Positions 1 through 9,308 of a stretch of DNA of 64,000 nt are shown here, piece by piece. Below the pieces are notes generated by a model. It was not told the DNA's origin. It saw only the letters and a program-made list of their open reading frames with translations, and ran no database searches. Source of the DNA: Blautia_A aquisgranensis (GTDB lineage Bacteria > Bacillota > Clostridia > Lachnospirales > Lachnospiraceae); NCBI RefSeq assembly GCF_040096615.1, contig NZ_JBBMEJ010000001.1:62001-126000 (forward strand). Reading direction: 5' to 3'. Position numbers and translations under genes: made by a program. Each line of letters begins with the position of its first letter. Position 1 is the first letter of the stretch.

Positions 1-1014
1 GCTCTTCATCTCATTGAAATTCTCACTGCGGTAATCTACAGTCGGCCAGATGGAAACCATCAGTTCAATGCCCATACCCTTCAGCTCTTTGATCATCGCA
101 TCCGGATCCGGCCAGTAGGTCGGGTCAAACTTCCATTCACCCTGCATCGGCCAGTGGAAGAAATCCACTACGATCACAGAGATCGGAAGGTTACGGCGTT
201 TATACTCTCTTGCTACCTCAAGAAGCTCTTCCTGGGTCTGGTAACGCAGCTTGCACTGCCAGAAGCCCATTGCGTACTCCGGCATCATCGGAACCTTACC
301 GGTTGCATCCGCATAAGCCTCCTCGATCTCAGCCGGTGTGTCACCTGCTGTGATCCAGTAGTCCAGTTTTTTGGAGGAAAATGCCTCCCATGTTGTGATA
401 TTTTTACCGAAATTTACACGTCCTACAGCCGGGTTGTTCCAGAGGAAGCCATAGCCAAGGCTGGAAAGCATGAACGGAACACTTGCCTGTGAATTTCTGT
501 GTGCCAGCTCCAGGTCTGCTCCTTTTACATCCAGGTATGGCTGCTGATACTGTCCCATTCCGTAGATCTTCTCATCCGGCGTGGAAACAAAACGCATGGT
601 CAGTCTGTAATCTCCGCCTGTGATCGGCTTGAATTCTCTTGCTTCTACTTCAAGGGAGCTGCAGGTATTTCCGAACATATCTTTTCTGTTACGGACATAC
701 TCATCCAGAAGGAGCTCTCCTTTTTCGTTATAAAATGCGATCTTTCCGATCAGATTGACCTCTGCGCGGATCTTTCCGTTGCGGATCGTTGCACCATCCT
801 CACGAACCTCGATCTCCGGAACAATCTCTTTTTCCGGTGTGATCAGTGCCCAGTCAGCAGGATCCATCTCTGCTGTCTTCCATGCACGTACACGAAGACT
901 GTTAGCCCCCCACGGCTCAATTCTTACGCGTTCTGCCTCATAACGGTAGCAGAGTGCATTTCCTTTCTGCTCAAAATAACCATATACGTCTCTTACTTCT
1001 TCCTGATTTGCCAT
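1..1014 (-). CDS. Glycoside hydrolase family 31 (alpha-xylosidase/alpha-glucosidase type), 3' end outside window
   Basis: Reading the minus strand from the ATG at 1012-1014 gives one open frame to the window edge (about 338 residues). It carries the GH31 N-terminal beta-sandwich and the start of the catalytic barrel: the GMGQYQQP segment, GFLWNNPAVG, and GFWQCKLRY followed by a VVDFFHW strand, which resembles the YicI-like alpha-xylosidase branch. The catalytic nucleophile lies beyond the window. A good ribosome site (GGAG) sits just upstream. The gene is last in a minus-strand run after a binding protein and two permeases, so it probably cleaves the oligosaccharide they import. It appears cytoplasmic, with no signal peptide. 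Family assignment is firm; alpha-xylosidase rather than alpha-glucosidase is an inference. Confidence 0.9.
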   Translation of the reverse strand, partial: MANQEEVRDVYGYFEQKGNALCYRYEAERVRIEPWGANSLRVRAWKTAEMDPADWALITPEKEIVPEIEVREDGATIRNGKIRAEVNLIGKIAFYNEKGELLLDEYVRNRKDMFGNTCSSLEVEAREFKPITGGDYRLTMRFVSTPDEKIYGMGQYQQPYLDVKGADLELAHRNSQASVPFMLSSLGYGFLWNNPAVGRVNFGKNITTWEAFSSKKLDYWITAGDTPAEIEEAYADATGKVPMMPEYAMGFWQCKLRYQTQEELLEVAREYKRRNLPISVIVVDFFHWPMQGEWKFDPTYWPDPDAMIKELKGMGIELMVSIWPTVDYRSENFNEMKS

Positions 1015-1074
1015 TTTGCCTTCTCCTTTTTTAACAGTTTTTCTTTTAACAGCAAATGAATTTCGTTTGTTTTA

Positions 1075-1917
1075 TCAGTCCTTTACAGCACCTGCAACAA
1101 GACCGCCTACAATATATTTCTGCAGGAAAATAAACATCAGAATTACCGGAAGTACCAGTATTGCACCATAGGCCATGATACAGTTCCATCTTGTACCATA
1201 GGCACTCTGGAATTTGTAGATATTCGCTGTCAGAGGTCTCATCATCTCTGCAACGTTGAAAGTCATGGAATATACCAGGTCATTCCATCCATTTAAGAAG
1301 GAAATAACCATGATCGTAATGATTCCTGTTTTTACTGCCGGAAGCATAACCAGAAGGAATGCTTTTACGGAGCCGCAGCCATCCAGTCGCGCCGCCTCAT
1401 CCAGCGACACCGGAATGCTCTTGAAATAAGGTCGTAATGTTACGATTACGAAAGGTATCGAACCAGCTGCTATCGCAACCGGAGCTGTGAAATGATTTCC
1501 AAGGAAACCGATCTTGCTGAAGATCAGATACATCGGTGTCAGTGTCAGTGACGGGGGAAGCATCTGGGATACCAGAAAAGTAAGCAGGAATACATTTCCG
1601 CCCTTTACCTTGTAACGGCCCATTCCGTATGCTGCCGGAACACCAAGTACCAGAGCGATCGCCATTGTGATCAGTCCGTTGAGGAAACTGTTTTTCAGTG
1701 AACTTAAGAAAGTCTTATCTGTCAGGTTTTCCAGCCACGGATCCACTGTGAAATCATGGGGAAAATATGTAAGAACCTTTCCAAATGTTTCTGCATCGGA
1801 TTTAAAGGAGATCTGGATCAGCCAGTAAATCGGAAACAGAAAGATAACTGCGATCAGTATCGCAAAGATAGAGTTTCGGATTTCTTTTGCCTTTTCGGCA
1901 CCTGTCATATTTCCCAT
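1075..1917 (-). CDS. Carbohydrate ABC transporter permease, MalG type
   Basis: This 280-residue membrane protein has about six hydrophobic segments and the MalG-family EAA loop, seen as the DEAARLDGCGS stretch near residue 177. The C-terminal VGGLVAGAVKD tail is typical of the family. It would form the inner-membrane channel with the MalF-type subunit encoded directly upstream; one base separates the two genes. No ATPase subunit is encoded nearby, so the pair presumably uses a shared MsmX-type ATPase elsewhere, as is usual for Firmicute CUT1 sugar systems. Substrate is inferred from the adjacent GH31 gene: an alpha-glycoside or xyloside oligosaccharide. Confidence 0.92.
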   Translation of the reverse strand: MGNMTGAEKAKEIRNSIFAILIAVIFLFPIYWLIQISFKSDAETFGKVLTYFPHDFTVDPWLENLTDKTFLSSLKNSFLNGLITMAIALVLGVPAAYGMGRYKVKGGNVFLLTFLVSQMLPPSLTLTPMYLIFSKIGFLGNHFTAPVAIAAGSIPFVIVTLRPYFKSIPVSLDEAARLDGCGSVKAFLLVMLPAVKTGIITIMVISFLNGWNDLVYSMTFNVAEMMRPLTANIYKFQSAYGTRWNCIMAYGAILVLPVILMFIFLQKYIVGGLVAGAVKD

Positions 1918-1918
1918 A

Positions 1919-2821
1919 TCAGCCTTCCTCCTTCTCTTCTTTTGATAACAGTCTAAGATAGAACAGGCCGATCAGGAACAGGCAGGCAAACAGTACCATT
2001 GCGACCGCTGCACCTTTCGAAAAGTTAAACTGCGTAAATGATAACATGTAGGAATAAGTACCAAGTACATCTGTGGAGTTCAGAGGACCACCGGAGGTCA
2101 TGATATACATCAGGTCAAATGCACGGAATGTATAAATGAAGCCTAGCATCAGTACCGCGAGAATGGATTCTTTCATCAGAGGAAGCGTGATAAAGATGAA
2201 ACGCTGTCCCCAGTTCGCTCCGTCCATAGATGCACTCTCGTATACATCCGGGGAAATACTGGTAAGTCCTGATACCAGAAGGAGCATGTTAAACGGAATA
2301 CCTACCCAGCAGTTCATAATGATGACCGCGATCAGTGCAGTGCCAGTGTTTACAAGCCACTGTGGACCTGAGATTCCGATTTTTCCAAGCAGGTCATTGA
2401 CAAGACCTGCATTGGAAAAGATATTTTTGCCAAGAAGACCGGTTACTGCCATCGGCATCATGTAGCTGACGAGAACCAGGCCTCTGATCGGACCGGCAAG
2501 TTTGAATTTCTGGTTAAAGAACATTGCAAACGCAAATCCAATCGTAAACTGAAATACAAGACACGCAATCGTAAATATAAATGTGTTGCGCAGTACCAGA
2601 AGAAATGTTGGATCGTGGAACAGTTCCACGTAGTTCTGCAATCCGACAAATACAGAGGTTCCTGATTTCATGTTTTTTACATTGACATCCTTAAGGCTCA
2701 GGATAATGTTGTAAACAACCGGATATCCCAATACCAGAAGCATGTAGATAAATGCCGGTAAGATAAAACAGTATGCTTCTTTTGTCTTCTGCTGCGCCAT
2801 AGTTCTAGACTTTGCTGCCAT
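1919..2821 (-). CDS. Carbohydrate ABC transporter permease, MalF type
   Basis: This 300-residue integral membrane protein has an N-terminal signal-anchor helix (FILPAFIYMLLVLGYPVVY), about six transmembrane segments and the EAA motif ESASMDGANWGQ near residue 197. It is the partner of the MalG-type permease immediately downstream. The start was chosen at 2819-2821, with AGGAAG placed upstream at normal spacing. It follows the substrate-binding protein gene by about 30 bp, so the three form one operon for uptake of an oligosaccharide. Confidence 0.92.
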   Translation of the reverse strand: MAAKSRTMAQQKTKEAYCFILPAFIYMLLVLGYPVVYNIILSLKDVNVKNMKSGTSVFVGLQNYVELFHDPTFLLVLRNTFIFTIACLVFQFTIGFAFAMFFNQKFKLAGPIRGLVLVSYMMPMAVTGLLGKNIFSNAGLVNDLLGKIGISGPQWLVNTGTALIAVIIMNCWVGIPFNMLLLVSGLTSISPDVYESASMDGANWGQRFIFITLPLMKESILAVLMLGFIYTFRAFDLMYIMTSGGPLNSTDVLGTYSYMLSFTQFNFSKGAAVAMVLFACLFLIGLFYLRLLSKEEKEEG

Positions 2822-2853
2822 AAAGCCACTTCCTTTCTTCCTGTGTTATTGAT

Positions 2854-4110
2854 TTACTTACTCTCAGGAAGAGGATTCTCTTTTACGATCGGGTCGATCT
2901 TGCCTGCTGCTGTAGCAAGAGCATCTTTTGCAGATGTTCCGTCTACGAATACAGACTGTGCTGCTGTGTAAACTGCCTCAGAGATGGTTGGCCATTCAGC
3001 GTGTGGTCCACGTGCCTGTGCATAGTTCATCTCGTCTGTGAATACCTTAAATCCATCCTGCTCGAATGTGTACTCAGCTGTTGCATCCTGTCTTGTAGGG
3101 ATCTTTCCGCCTACAGCTGCCCATTTAGCTTCGTTGTCTTTGGAGCAGAGCCATTCAAGGAATTTCACGCATGCTTCTTTGTTCTCAGAGCCTTTGCATA
3201 CACCGAAGTTCTCACCACCGATAGTAGATGTGGAGGTTCCCTCATCACCGGTAGGAAGAAGTGTAAAGTCATAATCAAATGCACCGTTGATCGCATCGGT
3301 CTGTGCCAGATGCCATGTTCCGCACTCTACAAATGCAGCTTTTCCTGCACAGAACTGATTCCATGCATCTGCCTGTGTCCAGTTTACACACTCTTTACTC
3401 ATGTATCCGTTTGCTACGAAATCACCAAGTGTCTGTAATCCGTTTACTGCGGAATCAGCAGTGATATCATCAACGTTTACGCTCTTTCCGTCTTCTACAG
3501 ATCTGATCCATGGAAGAAGCTGGAAGGTTCCCTCCTCTGTGGATACGGCACACATTGCAAATCCGTAAACATCATTGGAAGTATCTGTTGTTTTTTCAAC
3601 CATTTCCTTGAATTCATCAAGGCTTGTCGGCATGTGGTCATATCCGGCTGCCTTCAAAAGATCCATATTGCAGGCAAGTGCAAGACAGTTACTGTTCTGC
3701 GGAAGTCCGTAATATTTTCCGTCAGCATCCTGGCAGGAGCTTAATGGTCCCGGATAGAACTGATCTATCTCACCCCAGTCTGTCAGCTCATCTGTGATAT
3801 CCTCGAACACTCCAAGAGATACGTAGGAAGCCATATCCGGGGAATCTACCTGTCCGATATCCGGAAGCTCACCGGAAAGTGCACCAACTGTGTACTGGTT
3901 CATCAGCTCTGTTCTGGATACGAAGGTTGCATTGATGTGGATATCATCCTGAGAAGAGTTGTACTCATCAACCATCTCTGTGAGCATCTCCTGCTCCGGT
4001 TTCTGATCGAAGTAATGCCACATGGTTACTTCCTGCGGCTCTGCCTGGACAGCTGTTGCTCCGATGAGAGATACCGCCAATACTGTTGCTGCAAATAATG
4101 CTTTTTTCAT
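2854..4110 (-). CDS. Extracellular sugar-binding protein of ABC transporter
   Basis: This 418-residue protein belongs to solute-binding family 1. The mature part opens with EVTMWHYFD and contains the family's cluster around residues 290-345 (GGENFGVCKGSENKEACVKF, then WLCS). The N-terminus is a clear export signal with an alanine-rich end (AVQA before EPQ), which fits signal peptidase I. It has no lipobox cysteine, which is odd because such proteins in Gram-positives are normally lipoproteins. It is first of the transporter genes and follows the two-component genes by 200 bp. A ribosome site GGGAGG precedes the ATG. The ligand is probably the GH31 substrate. Confidence 0.9.
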   Translation of the reverse strand: MKKALFAATVLAVSLIGATAVQAEPQEVTMWHYFDQKPEQEMLTEMVDEYNSSQDDIHINATFVSRTELMNQYTVGALSGELPDIGQVDSPDMASYVSLGVFEDITDELTDWGEIDQFYPGPLSSCQDADGKYYGLPQNSNCLALACNMDLLKAAGYDHMPTSLDEFKEMVEKTTDTSNDVYGFAMCAVSTEEGTFQLLPWIRSVEDGKSVNVDDITADSAVNGLQTLGDFVANGYMSKECVNWTQADAWNQFCAGKAAFVECGTWHLAQTDAINGAFDYDFTLLPTGDEGTSTSTIGGENFGVCKGSENKEACVKFLEWLCSKDNEAKWAAVGGKIPTRQDATAEYTFEQDGFKVFTDEMNYAQARGPHAEWPTISEAVYTAAQSVFVDGTSAKDALATAAGKIDPIVKENPLPESK

Positions 4111-4309
4111 GTCTTTTTCCTCCCTTTTCTTTCATGATTGGTTTTTGTTTTTGGTTACTTGCACAATTTTTGTCGTTCCTTCGTTGTTTTGTTGTACATA
4201 TTTTACCATCCCAGTTTTTCCCACATAACCCAATATTTTATGAAAAAAGGGAATTTATACGGATAATATTTTAAGATTTCGGGATTTTTTTAAGATTTTT
4301 CCCAAAAAA

Positions 4310-5059
4310 TCACTCCTTTATTTCTGTCAGGTACTCGGAAGGACTCTTTCCTGTTACTTCCCGGAAAACCTTTTTGAAGTATTTGGAATCTGAGAATCCT
4401 ACTTGATAAGGAACCTCTCTCTGATCACAAGCTTCCTCACGAAGCATGGTCTGGGCCTGTTCGATTCGGTATTCCCGGAGAAACGTACTGAAATTCTCTC
4501 CGATATTTTTGCCAAAAAGATAGCTGAAATATTCCTGAGTCAGCCCCAGATCCTCAGAGAGCTTTTTCTGGCTGATCTTTCCTGCATATCCATCCTGAAT
4601 AATATCAAGTGCCTGAAGAATGATCGGATGTGCATCCGGATATTTATCCCTCAAATTCCTGGACCGTCTGCGTGAATAGCTGTTTTTGCCATTGATCTTA
4701 TCCTCGATCTTTCTAAGGACCGCCTCTGCTTCGTCCCTGGTAAGCGGTTTCAGAAGATATTCCGTTACCCCCAGAGAAATCGACTGCTTCGCAAAATCAA
4801 AATCCGCATAGGCACTGACGATCACGAATTCTGTTTTTATCCCGTGTGCTCTGGCTGCCTCGATCACAGAAAGACCATCCATAAACGGCATTTTAATGTC
4901 AATAAAAACCACATCCGGCTTCTGCTCCAGGATCATCTCCAGTGCCGCCTTTCCATTCGAAGCCTGTGCCACGATCTCGTACTGATCTCCAAGGCTCTGC
5001 AGTACTCTCACCAGTCCCTGGCGTGTTCTCTGTTCATCCTCTGCGATTAAAATCTTCAT
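4310..5059 (-). CDS. YesN-type response regulator, AraC output domain
   Basis: This 249-residue protein has a receiver domain at residues 1-120, with the acidic pair EDE at the start, phospho-acceptor Asp in VVFIDIKMP, and Lys in LLKPL. A C-terminal AraC helix-turn-helix follows (about 150-247: LTQEYFSYLF, then FSDSKYFKKVFREVTGKSPSEY). It is shorter than the classic 500-residue YesN because the linker region is missing, but compact versions exist. It lies 35 bp downstream of the cognate sensor kinase and upstream of the sugar transporter, so it most likely activates that operon in response to extracellular sugar. Confidence 0.93.
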   Translation of the reverse strand: MKILIAEDEQRTRQGLVRVLQSLGDQYEIVAQASNGKAALEMILEQKPDVVFIDIKMPFMDGLSVIEAARAHGIKTEFVIVSAYADFDFAKQSISLGVTEYLLKPLTRDEAEAVLRKIEDKINGKNSYSRRRSRNLRDKYPDAHPIILQALDIIQDGYAGKISQKKLSEDLGLTQEYFSYLFGKNIGENFSTFLREYRIEQAQTMLREEACDQREVPYQVGFSDSKYFKKVFREVTGKSPSEYLTEIKE

Positions 5060-5094
5060 GTTTCCTTTCCTCCGTTATGTTATGTATCACGTTT

Positions 5095-6942
5095 CTATTC
5101 CTCGATCTCCTGCTCCGGATTCTCCGGTATCGGAAGCCAGAAAGTGAATTTCGTACCTTCTCCAGGTGCTGATTCCAGCATAATGGAGAGTTTTTCTCCA
5201 TAGTACATCCTGAGTCTTGTCACAACATTCTGAATTCCAATCCCTGTTCCTGCCAGATCCAGCGTATGCTTCTCCTCCAGGATCTGCTGCATCGGCTCCT
5301 CTGTCTCCCTGCTCATTCCGCATCCGTTATCCTCTATACTCAGGCGGAACCTGGAACCGTCAATGCCACCCTTAATACGGATCATTCCACCGTTTTCTCT
5401 TCCTTCGAAGCCATGAAGAATGGAATTCTCCACAAATGGCTGGATAAAAAGCTTACAGCAGGGCCATTCACTGTACTCCTCCTGCACCTCGATCTCATAG
5501 TCAAACACATCCATCAGCCGGAATTTCTGCAGATAAAGATACTGTTCCACCCACCTGAGCTCCTGCCCCAAACTTACGGAAACCAGTTTTCTGGAAAACG
5601 TATATGAAAGCATACTTGAAAGCTTTTTCAGAAGATCCGCTACCTCGTAGTCCTCATTCTCAATGGCATCGTAATTGATGGCTGTCAGTGTATTGCACAG
5701 AAAATGCGCGTTGATCTGAGATTCCAGTGCTTCCTTCTCTGCCTTGTTTTTCTGACGGATAGAAAGTGTTTTTTCACGGTAATACCGTCGGATCTCCTTG
5801 TACTGACGTTCCAGGGTCTCTGCCATCTCATTATAATACCCTGCTAGCTGCCAGATCTCATTGGTTCCCTTAACCTCAATCTTCGGAAGGTTCTTGGAGA
5901 GCTTGATGTTACGCATGGAATCCCGGATAATATCCACCGGTTTTAAGATTCTGCGTATCGCAAACTGCCAGAGGATTCCGCAGCCACACAGAAGAAGCAG
6001 ATACAGATAAATACTCTTGCCGTACATTTCATTCACCTGGGCATTCATTTTTCCCAGATCCAGGGTAATATAGGCTCTCCAGCCAAAATATTTCAGCGGA
6101 AGGCTGATGTTCTCACTTCGTTCCAGAGTTTTCTGGTATTCTGTCACCTTCATTCCGTTATAGTTTTCATCGGAATGATATACGATCCTAGAATCTTTAT
6201 CGACGATATATCCCGGTGAAAGTGCCCGGTCTGCCACACTGTCGAATGCACTGTTTTTCAGAAGCTCTCCCAGATCAAAAGACATGACCACAACCTTGTT
6301 TACATGGCAGAAGCTGGAGTTCTTTCCCACCAGCGGAACCCCAATATGGACCATTTTTATATTCGGCCAGGATTCATGAACTGCCGGCTCCGTTGCCACG
6401 TAATAACGAACCTTTGCATTCTGCTCCTGCAGCTCCATGGTACCATCATATATTTCCTTAAGTTTCTCAAGATTTTCATCTTTCCAGAGTCCGCCGTAGC
6501 CTGTCTTATACCAGTAAACACCATATTCCTGAATAAGATCTTCTTCTGATGCGATCGCTATGGAAACCACATTTCCGCTCTGGTGGGCAATACTGTCCAT
6601 TCGTTCTTCCAATGTCAGCTTCTCTTTTTCCTGCAGAACTCCATCTTCAGTGAAATTCTCCACCAGTGAACGGATTGATTCATTTACACCAACTGTACAC
6701 GCTGTATTCACGATATCCTTCAGATTGCTGTTAATATTAATGGTGGAAGTCTCGATTATGGACTCCTCCATAGATCTCGTATCCTCCAGAAGATAATTAA
6801 AATACTGAGTTTTCACATAAAACTGCAGGATCAGTCCTGTCAGAATCAGAAGAAGCACGACAGCCACATTGACCTGGGCACTCATATGCGAATGAAAATA
6901 TGCCTTCACTCTTCCCGGAAATCCAAATATTTTTTCTTTCAT
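5095..6942 (-). CDS. YesM-type sensor histidine kinase
   Basis: From the ATG at 6942 the protein has 615 residues. The frame stays open for 18 more codons upstream, but an AGAGGGG ribosome site fits the inner start. It has two transmembrane helices (about 20-45 and 310-330) flanking a large extracellular sensor domain. A HAMP-like linker follows, then the histidine kinase box QINAHFLCNTL (usual form QINPHFLYNTL) and an HATPase domain with IEDNGCG and GIGIQNV. The final codons are about 35 bp from the response regulator start, so both are co-transcribed. It probably senses sugar, or sugar-loaded binding protein, outside the cell. Confidence 0.93.
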   Translation of the reverse strand: MKEKIFGFPGRVKAYFHSHMSAQVNVAVVLLLILTGLILQFYVKTQYFNYLLEDTRSMEESIIETSTININSNLKDIVNTACTVGVNESIRSLVENFTEDGVLQEKEKLTLEERMDSIAHQSGNVVSIAIASEEDLIQEYGVYWYKTGYGGLWKDENLEKLKEIYDGTMELQEQNAKVRYYVATEPAVHESWPNIKMVHIGVPLVGKNSSFCHVNKVVVMSFDLGELLKNSAFDSVADRALSPGYIVDKDSRIVYHSDENYNGMKVTEYQKTLERSENISLPLKYFGWRAYITLDLGKMNAQVNEMYGKSIYLYLLLLCGCGILWQFAIRRILKPVDIIRDSMRNIKLSKNLPKIEVKGTNEIWQLAGYYNEMAETLERQYKEIRRYYREKTLSIRQKNKAEKEALESQINAHFLCNTLTAINYDAIENEDYEVADLLKKLSSMLSYTFSRKLVSVSLGQELRWVEQYLYLQKFRLMDVFDYEIEVQEEYSEWPCCKLFIQPFVENSILHGFEGRENGGMIRIKGGIDGSRFRLSIEDNGCGMSRETEEPMQQILEEKHTLDLAGTGIGIQNVVTRLRMYYGEKLSIMLESAPGEGTKFTFWLPIPENPEQEIEE

Positions 6943-7116
6943 CGTCTTTTTTCCCCTCTTATGATTCTTCCACGATCGTATCAATTGATCGTACATTTGC
7001 CATAATTTTAATCTTTCAGTCGATGAGCGTCAATACTATCCTTGCTTTTTGCTACAATATGCCTAATTTTCCAGTCACATTTTTATATATTTTTACTATA
7101 ATCAGATTTATTCAAA

Positions 7117-7165
7117 GAAAAAAAAGACACAAAAGCATATATTTTTTCATGCTTTCATGTCTTTT
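7117..7165 (-). terminator. Intrinsic terminator after the XRE-cupin gene
   Basis: On the minus strand a long near-perfect stem (AAAAGACATGAAAGCAT pairing with ATGCTTTTGTGTCTTTT) around a 10-nt loop runs into a T-rich tract. It lies just downstream of the regulator gene ending at 7194 and separates it from the sensor kinase. Confidence 0.8.
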
Positions 7166-7193
7166 CTATTTCATCAGCCAATCAGACGGTTAT

Positions 7194-7748
7194 TCAGTGA
7201 TAATCCAGAAATGTAACAACAACGACCGCTTTCTCTATCCCTTCATTTCGGTATACATGGAGCTGATCTGTCTCAAAACGAAGCACATCCTCCGTAGTTA
7301 CCGTATGGACACTTCCTTCTGCTTCCACAGTGATCTCCCCCTGCAGAACTGAAATATATTCTCTTGTTTTTTCCCCATGGCCTCCACTGGTATAAGCCTT
7401 TCCCGGCTCCACCTCGATCCGGTAGATCTCCACCAGCTGATTATCCTCATAGGGAAAGCAGGTCCAGACTCTGTACTGTCCGGTCACCTCTTTTGTGGGA
7501 ATCATATCCTTCACATGAACCAGACAGGAATCCAAAGGCGGTGCCTGGATCAGCTCCTGGAACCGGATCCGAAGACCACTGGTAATCTTTCCCAGAACTC
7601 CAAGAGAAGGATTTGCACTGCCTTTTTCAATCTGGGCCAGCATGCTTTTGCTCACACCCGTCTGCTCCGATACCACATCCAGGCTCATGCCCTTAGATTT
7701 CCGAATCCTTTTTAGATTTACAGATACATTATGGGATAAGTAGTCCAT
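7194..7748 (-). CDS. XRE-family regulator with C-terminal cupin domain
   Basis: About 184 residues from the ATG at 7748; a GTG at 7763 is in frame but lies inside the AGGTGG ribosome site. An N-terminal helix-turn-helix (LKRIRKSKGMSLDVVSEQTGVSKSMLAQIEKG) is followed by a C-terminal cupin_2 barrel (EPGKAYTSGGHGEKTREYISVLQGEI). This architecture is typical of small-molecule-responsive repressors controlling transporters or amino-acid and polyamine metabolism. It is a single-gene unit with its own terminator, and no target is evident nearby. Confidence 0.9.
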   Translation of the reverse strand: MDYLSHNVSVNLKRIRKSKGMSLDVVSEQTGVSKSMLAQIEKGSANPSLGVLGKITSGLRIRFQELIQAPPLDSCLVHVKDMIPTKEVTGQYRVWTCFPYEDNQLVEIYRIEVEPGKAYTSGGHGEKTREYISVLQGEITVEAEGSVHTVTTEDVLRFETDQLHVYRNEGIEKAVVVVTFLDYH

Positions 7749-7797
7749 TTCTGTTTTTTCCACCTCTCTCTTTTAGAATGCAACACCCGCTACGAAA

Positions 7798-9075
7798 TTA
7801 TAGCACATAAAGATATCTCAGCTTCAATTTTCCATAAAACCTCTGTTTTCTGTACAGACAATGCTGCAGCCTCTCTCTGAATTTCCACAGTACTCTCAAC
7901 TCTTTCGCTTCCAGCTCCAGACCTCCAAAACGATATTTCTGTGTCAGATCACATACCCGGAAATACTCTTCCTCCCGGATTCCCGGGAAACAACATTCTA
8001 CTTTCTCCCAGAGAACACCCGGATCTGTGAGCTCACCTTTCACACCGCCGATTCTGAAAATTCTTTCCACCTGTGCTACATGCCATTCCACCAGATGTCC
8101 TTCCTGCCTCTTCTGTTCTTCCTTTGCTGCCAGCTTTTTCAGACGTAACGCTCTCTGAAGCTCCAGCAGCAGATAGACACCAAATACAACATACAGAAGT
8201 AATACCACAATTTCCGGTATCATCAGCGGGTTCTGCGGAGTAGCCGTGGAATTCTCCGTTTTTCCCACATTTCCTCCTGTTCCCTCATCTGTTGTATCCA
8301 TACCGCCATCCTGATTGTGGGTTTCGTTCACACGATAGGACGGTTTTCCCTGTACCAGCTGATCTGTATAGGTTTCTACATAAAGTCCCGGTACAACCTC
8401 CACCGGCATCCAGCCAAGCCCGGAAATATAAACTTCTGCCCAGGCATGAGCATTCTTCGTTGTCAGCACCAGTTCTTTTTCACCATCATCAGCTGCAGCC
8501 TGGGCATCCATGGATGACAGATGATATCCTTCTGCATATCTGGCCGGATATCCTGCTGCGCGGTATGCCATAACTGCCACCGAAGCAAAAGCAACTGCAT
8601 TTGCTTTTCTTGTTCCGTCCAGAAGCCAGCTTATTCCATCCTGATCCGTCGGTATCTCTTCCGGATTTTCCGAATACTGAAGACCGTTTCGTAATACCTG
8701 ACGGATCTGCGTTGTCAGTTCATCGAAACTCATCGCCTCCGGATCTGTTCCATCCGAGAAAAATTTCTCCTGAATCCTGTTTTTTAATTCATCAGAAATC
8801 TCCGTGTACGAATCTGTAACAAAAGAATGATATACTGACTCCGCCTGAGCATAACTCTCCTCTTCTTTTCCCGAAGGATTCTCCAGCCAGTTTCCCGGAA
8901 TCTGACTGTCCGCAGTTGCTGTATCTTCCGGCACCTGGAACTGATACCTCCTTGCTCCGAAAAAGCTTGCAGATTCCACATTCCAGTCTTTATTATCATG
9001 TCCGTTTTTCCATGCCTCTGCCACCGCCGGAAGATAGACATATTTACGGTAAGCACCTGTATTTTCCACATTCAC
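7798..9075 (-). pseudogene. Transglutaminase-like protein, N-terminal truncation
   Basis: A 425-codon open frame holds a transglutaminase-like core with the catalytic Cys position replaced by Ala or Val in RKANAVAFASVAVMAYRAAGYPARY, His in NAHAWAEVYISG and Asp-like region downstream. One transmembrane helix lies near residue 295, then a cytoplasmic tail. Related proteins of this type normally begin with several transmembrane helices, which are absent here. The frame has no ATG; it opens at a GTG overlapping the TGA stop of the preceding small gene, with no good ribosome site. I read it as the 3' part of a larger gene, possibly still translated by coupling. The missing family Cys makes peptidase or transglutaminase activity doubtful. 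Confidence 0.6.
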
Positions 9076-9308
9076 GCGTGTGTAGCTTCTTTATCTTTTT
9101 TACTGTTCCCGGCAATGTTCGTTTCTTCTTCGTCACCTGCCACATAGTCATACTCTTCCGAGCTGTATTTATTATCAAATTTCTCGAATTTGTCAGGATT
9201 AAATACCGTTTCCAGTTTTGATCCGTTGACCAGGGCAACGGCTGCAACACCAATCACTGTCGCTCCTGTCACTGCTGTTAATGTCTTCTTTTTTGTGTTT
9301 TTTTTCAT
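9072..9308 (-). CDS. Small exported hypothetical protein
   Basis: A 78-residue protein with a lysine-rich N-terminus and a hydrophobic segment (TAVTGATVIGVAAVALV), so exported or membrane-anchored. An acidic, charged tail ends in KKDKEATHA. The ATG follows the stop codon of the hybrid kinase directly, and its ribosome site AAGGAG lies in the last codons of that kinase, so translation is coupled. The stop overlaps the start of the truncated transglutaminase-like frame. I do not recognise the family. The tail may be the product of the same rearrangement that beheaded the downstream gene. Confidence 0.6.
   Translation of the reverse strand: MKKNTKKKTLTAVTGATVIGVAAVALVNGSKLETVFNPDKFEKFDNKYSSEEYDYVAGDEEETNIAGNSKKDKEATHA

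Noticed and set aside
4111..4309. Catabolite-repression (cre) site upstream of the sugar-binding protein
   Set aside because: No match to the palindromic cre consensus close enough to claim.
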